From a virus: a stretch of DNA of 64,000 bases. Of this stretch, positions 59,675 through 64,000 are shown one piece after another. Location: IMG/VR virus record IMGVR_UViG_3300010399_000038, positions 1 to 64,000 of that record; one strand, 5' to 3'. Position numbers and translations under genes: made by a program. The notes below the pieces were generated by a model. It was not told the DNA's origin, did not search any database, and saw only the letters and a program-made list of their open reading frames with translations. The stretch's first letter is position 1. Each line of letters opens with the position of its first letter.

Positions 59675-59902
59675 TTAGGGGTTGTATTTTTTTATGAAAA
59701 ATGAATCAATAGGTTCGTTTATCCAATGGCAAACTACTGCAAGCGTCTCAATGTCGGGTGTTTTCCCATTCTCAATTCTGGACAAGGTGGCTGCACTAAT
59801 TTTTATCTTTTTAGCCGCCGACCTTATATCCAAATCTAAGTCAATAATCCTTTTTGTTTTTACCAACTTGGATAATCTTTCGCTGTCGTATTTTATTTTC
59901 AT
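59675..59902 (-). CDS. Cro/CI-type repressor
   Basis: A 75-aa helix-turn-helix protein: 'LSKLVKTKRIIDLDLDIRSAAKKIKISAATLSRIENGKTPDIETLAVVCHWI' (about 10-60) is the standard HTH_3 fold with the recognition helix 'SAATLSRIENGK'. It probably binds operators in the divergent region 59903-59989 and so controls both the - operon and the + replication genes. A strong promoter ends at its ATG, so it is likely leaderless. The small size fits Cro-type more than CI with a dimer domain. Confidence 0.8.
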   Translation of the reverse strand: MKIKYDSERLSKLVKTKRIIDLDLDIRSAAKKIKISAATLSRIENGKTPDIETLAVVCHWINEPIDSFFIKKYNP

Positions 59903-59906
59903 GGCT

Positions 59907-59936
59907 CAAAAATAGGGAGTTTTAGATATAAAACAA
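59907..59936 (-). promoter_or_regulatory. Promoter of the repressor operon
   Basis: On the - strand TTG (59936-59934) is followed after 19 nt by a perfect TATTTTTG box (59914-59907). The ATG of the repressor is at 59902, so transcription would start at or next to it. The region to 59989 also carries the divergent promoter of the + genes. Confidence 0.75.
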
Positions 59937-59989
59937 CTATTCTTTAAAAAATATTTTGAGATACCAAAGAAACACCCCATATTCGCACA

Positions 59990-60502
59990 ATGGAAGAACA
60001 AAATCTAAGTTATTTTGAAAGGTTTCGTAAAATAAAACTTGGGCAGCTACCGAAAGAAGCAGTTCCTAAGCCTAAAAAAAGAATAAACCCTATATCTCCG
60101 AAGAAAGCACAAGAGCTAAAGGATGCGAAGCTGGTTGGAAGTGCTGATAGTTTGGATGAATGGTTTGAAGGTATTAAAAATAGACATTGGGGACTACTTA
60201 GTTATTGCCCATGTATGGAGTGCGGGTTGGCTATTCCAGTTGATTTTTCTCGTCATGCAACGGCTCATTTATTGCCGAAGAAAATTTTTAAATCTATTTC
60301 CACTCACCCACTTAATTATTTAATCCTCGGTGCGGGGTGTGGTTGCCATGACAAGACACACACTATAAGCAAATTTGTGAAAATGAAAATATGGCCTTTG
60401 GCAAAGCAAAGAATCTTAGAAATGATGCCCCTCTTACCCGTTGATGAATTGAGAAGGATTTCTAACCAGATGTTGATTGCTTTGGATATGACTGAAAAAT
60501 AA
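59990..60502 (+). CDS. HNH-like nuclease
   Basis: A 170-aa protein with a metal/HNH pattern: 'CPCMECGLAI' (about 74-83), 'HATAHLLPKKIFKS', 'HPLNYLILGAGCGCHDKTHT' (about 106-125), i.e. Cys pairs followed by H-x-N/H. This resembles small phage HNH proteins such as NinG-like recombination factors. The N-terminus is Lys/Pro-rich. First gene of the + replication operon. Confidence 0.6.
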   Translation: MEEQNLSYFERFRKIKLGQLPKEAVPKPKKRINPISPKKAQELKDAKLVGSADSLDEWFEGIKNRHWGLLSYCPCMECGLAIPVDFSRHATAHLLPKKIFKSISTHPLNYLILGAGCGCHDKTHTISKFVKMKIWPLAKQRILEMMPLLPVDELRRISNQMLIALDMTEK

Positions 60503-60703
60503 AAGCTCCGGGGGTGTGGTGGATATTAACAGGCGTGTAGAACTTTTTCGGCATAGTGGGGAAAAGTTTGCAAGAAAAAATTAGGTGGTTTGAAAATTAG
60601 TTTAAACATTCGTATCGCAAAATTTAATTTCATGGTTAATAAAATATTTTATATACTTGGGATAGTAACCCAGTTTTCAATTTCCATAAATTGAATTTTG
60701 CAG

Positions 60704-60734
60704 CCGTTCCCGGTTCTCCGGGGGCGGTTTTTTT
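60704..60734 (+). terminator. Intrinsic terminator in front of the replication genes
   Basis: CCG-TT-CCCGG (60704-60713), loop TTCT, CCGGG-GG-CGG (60718-60727), then seven T. This perfect terminator is placed 34 bases before the replication initiator gene, so the HNH-like gene and the replication genes are separate units, or antitermination joins them. A second stem ACTTGGG/CCCAGT lies at 60655-60674. The rest of 60503-60703 has no gene that I can support. Confidence 0.8.
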
Positions 60735-60768
60735 ATTACAAGCAACCAAATAAAATATCAAATGAGAA

Positions 60769-61509
60769 ATGGCAATATTTAGAAAAGTCCATGTCCAATT
60801 TTGGGGAGACATATTTATCCAATCCTTGACACCGGAGCAAAAGTTTTTTTTCTTGTACCTACTGACAAACGAGAAAACAAAGCAATGCGGAATCTATGAG
60901 ATCACTACCCGTCAAATATCCTACGATACAGGGTACAATGTGGAAACCATAAACAAACTCATTGACTTCTTTACTGACTCAAAAAAAATACTTTATTCAA
61001 GGGATTCTAATGAAATGGCTATTAAAAATTGGGAAAGGTATAATGGGAGTAGAAGTCCAGACGTTCAAAACCTTGTAAATAAAGAACTTAAACTTGTAAA
61101 AAACCAAAAACTAACAGAGTGGGTACAGAGTGGTAGCAGAGTGGGTGGACAGTCTAAAAAGTCCTTACGGGAAGAACCAGAACCAGAAGAAGAACAAGAA
61201 AGAGAACCAGAACCAGAAGAAGAAATCGGTAGTAAAAAAGTCAAAGAAATCGCAAATGAAGTTTGGAAAGATGAAGATTGGAAGAATAGTGTTTGTATTG
61301 GATTGAATTTAACAACAGAGGAATTAAAAAAGTGGTTAGCCCTTTTTAATTCAAGTGTCGCTACCACTAAGGATAAAAAGTTTGATAAATCGGCGTACAA
61401 AAGAATGAGTAGGGGTTGGATTTATAACAAACAAGCAAAAGGAGAAAAGGTGGAAACCGGAATAACAAGGAAATCGGATTCAGCACCATTAAAAAAGTTA
61501 AATCCATGA
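60769..61509 (+). CDS. Replication initiator/helicase-loader-like protein
   Basis: A 246-aa protein. The N-terminal 100 residues ('FRKVHVQFWGDIFIQSLTPEQKFFFLYLLTNEKTKQCGIYEITTRQISYDTGYNVETINKLIDFF') have the order of the winged-helix replisome organiser (DnaD/phage O-like) domain. Then comes a Glu/Pro-rich linker with 'EEPEPEEEQERE', and a C-terminal helical domain ('EVWKDEDWKNSVCIGLNLTTEELKKWLALF'). It directly precedes DnaB and overlaps it (ATGA), which suggests it loads the helicase onto the origin. Confidence 0.7.
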   Translation: MAIFRKVHVQFWGDIFIQSLTPEQKFFFLYLLTNEKTKQCGIYEITTRQISYDTGYNVETINKLIDFFTDSKKILYSRDSNEMAIKNWERYNGSRSPDVQNLVNKELKLVKNQKLTEWVQSGSRVGGQSKKSLREEPEPEEEQEREPEPEEEIGSKKVKEIANEVWKDEDWKNSVCIGLNLTTEELKKWLALFNSSVATTKDKKFDKSAYKRMSRGWIYNKQAKGEKVETGITRKSDSAPLKKLNP

Positions 61510-62915
61510 TGGAGTTTAAAAAAGGAATACACTTCTCACAAGAATTAGAATCTGCAATACTTGGGGCTTGTTTATTAGAGAAAGAGGCATTAGGAAGAAT
61601 TTATGGAACTATTGAGGAAGAATGTTTTTATTTCGAAAGCCATAAGACTGTTTTTGCCGTATTGAAAAAAATGTATCAGGAAGGAATAATGATTGATATT
61701 TTAACGGTTTCTGATTATTTACTTCGTGTTAAAAAAGTTGAAATATTGCAGAATTACGATGTTATTTACTTCATTACATCATTGACAAATTGGGTTGTTA
61801 GCACAGCGCATTTAGAATTTCACTCTTACATCATCAAGCAAATGTGGATGGAAAGAGAAGTTATGCGGCTTACGTTAGGGGGCGTTCAGGGAGATAATGT
61901 TCAAGAACAAATAAAAACCATCAATCAAAAACTTCAATCACTCCAACAAAAAGCAACCGAACATGATTGGCAGGATATGACGCAGCTTATGGTGGATTTG
62001 TATAGGCATCAGGAAGAAATGAAATTGACAAAAGGAATTGGTAAACCAAGCGGAATTGGTTCTTTGGATAGGGAGAACGGCGGCTTTCAGAACGGACAAC
62101 TTATAGTGGTTGGAGCAAGGCCATCAATGGGAAAATCTGCACTTGTTTCAGGGATGGCTATTGAAATGGCAAAAAGAAATTCAACCATAGGAATTGTTTC
62201 ATTAGAAATGTCAAACACGGAAATAGCAGCAAGGTTAGCTGCTTATGATACCGATACGGATTTTAATGTGGTTTATCGTGGACTTTACAAAGACATGGAA
62301 GAAACTCATAGGTTGTATAACAAGATTGGTAATTCAACCTCAACACTCCCAATTTATGTAACCGATAAAACCAAAGTAAATATTCCAGAGATAAGAGCGA
62401 AGGCAGAAAAATTAAAAGCACTTCATGGTCTGGATTGTTTGATGATTGACTACTTGCAATTAGTTTCAGCCATTGGTGGAAGCTATACAAAGAACCGGGA
62501 AAATGAAATTGCAGAAATGAGCCGGGGCTGTAAAATAATGGCGAAAGAAATGAATATCCCCGTAATACTTCTTTGCCAATTAAACCGGGAAGTAACCAAG
62601 AGAAAGGGTGGTGACAGATACCCGCAACTAAGCGATCTAAGAGAATCAGGGGCAATAGAACAGGATGCAGATGTTGTAATGTTTTTGCATAGGGATTACT
62701 TAATGGGAATTGAAGTTGATGAAAACGGAACAAGTACAGAGAAGCAAGCGGATTTGGTGGTAAGAAAATGGAGAAACGGGAAAAGCAATTTCATTATTCC
62801 ATTGGATTTTGACCCGCCAAAAATGAAGTTCACAGAAAGAACCGGACAACCAAAATTCACCCATGCAGCACCAAGCCCTTACGAAAAAGATGATAAAGAA
62901 GAAATGCCATTTTAA
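61506..62915 (+). CDS. dnaB: Replicative DNA helicase (DnaB-like)
   Basis: A 469-aa DnaB: an N-terminal helical domain (13-100, 'ELESAILGACLLEKEALGRIYGTI'), a linker, and a RecA-like C-terminal domain with Walker A 'GARPSMGKS' (203-211), Glu at 'SLEMS', Walker B 'CLMIDYLQLV' (about 313-322) and the C-terminal 'LCQLNREVTKR...DLRESGAIEQDADVV' signature. It unwinds DNA at the fork on the lagging strand template. No primase or polymerase is in the window; host enzymes or genes to the right may supply them. Confidence 0.95.
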   Translation: MMEFKKGIHFSQELESAILGACLLEKEALGRIYGTIEEECFYFESHKTVFAVLKKMYQEGIMIDILTVSDYLLRVKKVEILQNYDVIYFITSLTNWVVSTAHLEFHSYIIKQMWMEREVMRLTLGGVQGDNVQEQIKTINQKLQSLQQKATEHDWQDMTQLMVDLYRHQEEMKLTKGIGKPSGIGSLDRENGGFQNGQLIVVGARPSMGKSALVSGMAIEMAKRNSTIGIVSLEMSNTEIAARLAAYDTDTDFNVVYRGLYKDMEETHRLYNKIGNSTSTLPIYVTDKTKVNIPEIRAKAEKLKALHGLDCLMIDYLQLVSAIGGSYTKNRENEIAEMSRGCKIMAKEMNIPVILLCQLNREVTKRKGGDRYPQLSDLRESGAIEQDADVVMFLHRDYLMGIEVDENGTSTEKQADLVVRKWRNGKSNFIIPLDFDPPKMKFTERTGQPKFTHAAPSPYEKDDKEEMPF

Positions 62916-62917
62916 TT

Positions 62918-63175
62918 ATGATAATACCAAACTTAATAGCACTTGAATATTCAGTAAGCCAAAATTGCTTTCATATTCAAACATTAAAAGAAACAATTCA
63001 AGAAAACATGATGAACGCTTTTAACAGAGGGAACAATGATTATGTGTTATTAGCCGTTTTCGAGAATGAATTAGATGCTCATGATTTTTCCGAAAAGTTC
63101 AGGGCTGCAATGGACGAACAAAACAGAAAAGATGTTAATAAACTTATCAACGACATTTTAAATAGCAGCGAATGA
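62918..63175 (+). CDS. Hypothetical protein (85 aa)
   Basis: An 85-aa alpha/beta protein ('IPNLIALEYSVSQNCFHIQTLKETIQENMMNAFNRGNNDYVLLAVFENELDAHDFSEKFRAAM') with the order of small phage proteins with an RRM-like look, but no family that I know. It starts two bases after DnaB and overlaps the next gene by 4 nt. Confidence 0.55.
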   Translation: MIIPNLIALEYSVSQNCFHIQTLKETIQENMMNAFNRGNNDYVLLAVFENELDAHDFSEKFRAAMDEQNRKDVNKLINDILNSSE

Positions 63176-63357
63176 CGCCCTCCGAAAAACAAGAGTATTT
63201 GGATAACCTGAAAATTCTATGCTGCGTTGTTGGATTTTTAAAAAGTAATGGAGAACTTGATGGAGCAATAGTTTTAGATATGGAAAGTTTGGAAAAAATA
63301 AAAAAGAAGTTCGATAGATATAAAGTATTTTTTATTGATAAATTGGGAACACCATGA
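63172..63357 (+). CDS. Hypothetical protein (61 aa)
   Basis: A 61-aa helical protein ('TPSEKQEYLDNLKILCCVVGFLKSNGELDGAIVLDMESLEKIKKKFDRYKVFF') coupled at both ends by ATGA overlaps, thus part of one polycistronic unit. No family. Confidence 0.5.
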   Translation: MTPSEKQEYLDNLKILCCVVGFLKSNGELDGAIVLDMESLEKIKKKFDRYKVFFIDKLGTP

Positions 63358-63581
63358 ATCATAAATGGAAAGATAATGTTTGTGTGAATTGTGGAATTGA
63401 AAGAACAAAGAAAGATTATCGTCAAGTTGTAAGCACTTATTCAAAGTTGGGAAATGATGGATGCTTTCATGATGTTCCGGTTTACAGATATGGCAAAGCA
63501 TGGTGTTATGGAAGACCACATGAATTAGATAAAGATGTTATTGTTACTATTGGATTTGAAAGACCAAGTTGTAAAAAATGA
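63354..63581 (+). CDS. Zinc-ribbon-like small protein (75 aa)
   Basis: A 75-aa protein with 'NVCVNCGIERTKK' (Cys pair), 'GNDGCFHDVPVYRYGKAWCYGRPHEL' and a final 'PSCKK'. The two Cys-x-x-Cys-type stretches could bind zinc. Overlaps its neighbours by 4 nt at each end. Function unknown. Confidence 0.55.
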   Translation: MNHKWKDNVCVNCGIERTKKDYRQVVSTYSKLGNDGCFHDVPVYRYGKAWCYGRPHELDKDVIVTIGFERPSCKK

Positions 63582-63865
63582 TTGTTATGCCAGTAAGGAT
63601 TCAAAGAAAAAGAACGAAGGGCTGGAAGATGCCGGATAATACTGTTTATGTTGGCAGGCCAACTAAATATGGAAATGAATGGACAATAAAAGCAGGAAGG
63701 ACAAGGGAAGATTGCGTGGCTATGTACGAAAGAACAATCAATGCTTATAAGCCAGAGGTAATTGAAGAAATTAAAAAAGAACTTGGTGGGAAAGATTTAG
63801 CGTGTTGGTGTCCTTTGACGTTGCCATGTCATGCAGATATTCTTTTAAAAGTTGCTAATTCCTAA
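63578..63865 (+). CDS. DUF4326 protein (95 aa)
   Basis: A 95-aa protein matching DUF4326: 'VYVGRPTKYGNEWTI' (24-38), 'YERTINAYKPEVIEEIKKELGGKDLACWCPLTLPCHADILL', including the conserved 'L.CWC....CHADILL' end. This family is common in phages and of unknown function. It overlaps the upstream gene by 4 nt. A start at M4 ('MPVRIQRK') is also possible. Confidence 0.8.
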   Translation: MIVMPVRIQRKRTKGWKMPDNTVYVGRPTKYGNEWTIKAGRTREDCVAMYERTINAYKPEVIEEIKKELGGKDLACWCPLTLPCHADILLKVANS

Positions 63866-63878
63866 AACTAAAACAACA

Positions 63879-64000
63879 ATGAGTGACGAAAATAAAAATT
63901 TGGTTGAACCTGATTGGGATGACCGGGAATTTGAAGATGATGACGATAATGAACCAGACGAATATGATTACTACTATTGCTATGGGTGTTTCTTTTCAAG
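63879..64000 (+). CDS. Partial acidic protein at the window end
   Basis: An open frame from ATG 63879 runs off the window: 'MSDENKNLVEPDWDDREFEDD' then Asp/Glu/Tyr-rich, ending at a 'YCYGCFFS' with a Cys pair. Acidic start plus Cys suggests a small zinc protein. The end is missing. Confidence 0.5.
   Translation, partial: MSDENKNLVEPDWDDREFEDDDDNEPDEYDYYYCYGCFFS

Overview
The window looks like most of a double-stranded DNA phage genome (or an integrated copy) that infects a Bacteroidota host. Host evidence: three sites match the Bacteroidota promoter (TTTG/TTG, 19-20 nt, TAnnTTTG), start codons lack Shine-Dalgarno sequences, and exported proteins have Bacteroidota-style signal peptides ending near S-Q or a lipobox Cys. 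Phage evidence: terminase large subunit, portal, scaffold-like and major capsid genes stand in order, with internal-virion-type giant proteins, a nozzle-like protein, tail fibres, an M15 endolysin and a DnaB-like helicase. I see no sheath, tape-measure or baseplate set, so a short-tailed (podovirus, T7/P22/crAss-like) layout is the best reading.

Layout. (1) 261-7457, + strand: small early/accessory genes, including a GIY-YIG protein, a DUF3560 protein, several predicted lipoproteins and secreted peptides, and a SET-domain protein. A minus-strand stand-alone TnpB interrupts this block. (2) 7631-44602, - strand: late operon. In transcription order it runs from packaging (terminase) through portal, scaffold, capsid, GroES, adaptor-like, SGNH hydrolase, nozzle and internal virion proteins to tail fibres, membrane proteins, a lipoprotein metalloprotease and the endolysin. 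A perfect promoter sits at its head (44610-44641). (3) 44670-44975, one + gene. (4) 45099-52004, - strand: a tightly overlapped sugar-modification island with about five glycosyltransferases, two methyltransferase-like proteins and a PLOD-like glycosyltransferase. (5) 52166-52573, one + gene whose N-terminus copies that of the SGNH hydrolase. (6) 52570-59902, - strand: early/middle genes running from a Cro/CI-type repressor to a 189-aa protein at 53387-53956. (7) 59990-64000, + strand: HNH-like nuclease, replication initiator, DnaB and small genes.

The most striking element is not a gene. The 371-bp gap at 53016-53386 consists almost entirely of three arrays with a strict 5-nt period. Every unit has the form NNNRC on the + strand (GYNNN on the - strand): 59 units in total, only one of them off by 1 nt. 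The arrays have conserved edges and are separated by 27-28 nt spacers sharing CGGATTAAAAGAAC. On the transcribed strand they begin at the last base of the stop codon of the 53387-53956 gene. The leader of that gene has a multi-stem fold with two mutually exclusive GCAAGAC/GTCTTGC pairings next to the start codon. I read leader, protein and arrays as one candidate undescribed regulatory or nucleoprotein system.

Other unusual items: a 25-residue N-terminal module shared by two unrelated proteins 19 kb apart; two gene junctions reading ATAA where the genome otherwise uses ATGA, implying AUA starts; a metzincin-type lipoprotein; signal peptides on fibre genes; and a repeated AAACTACTAA leader before early genes.
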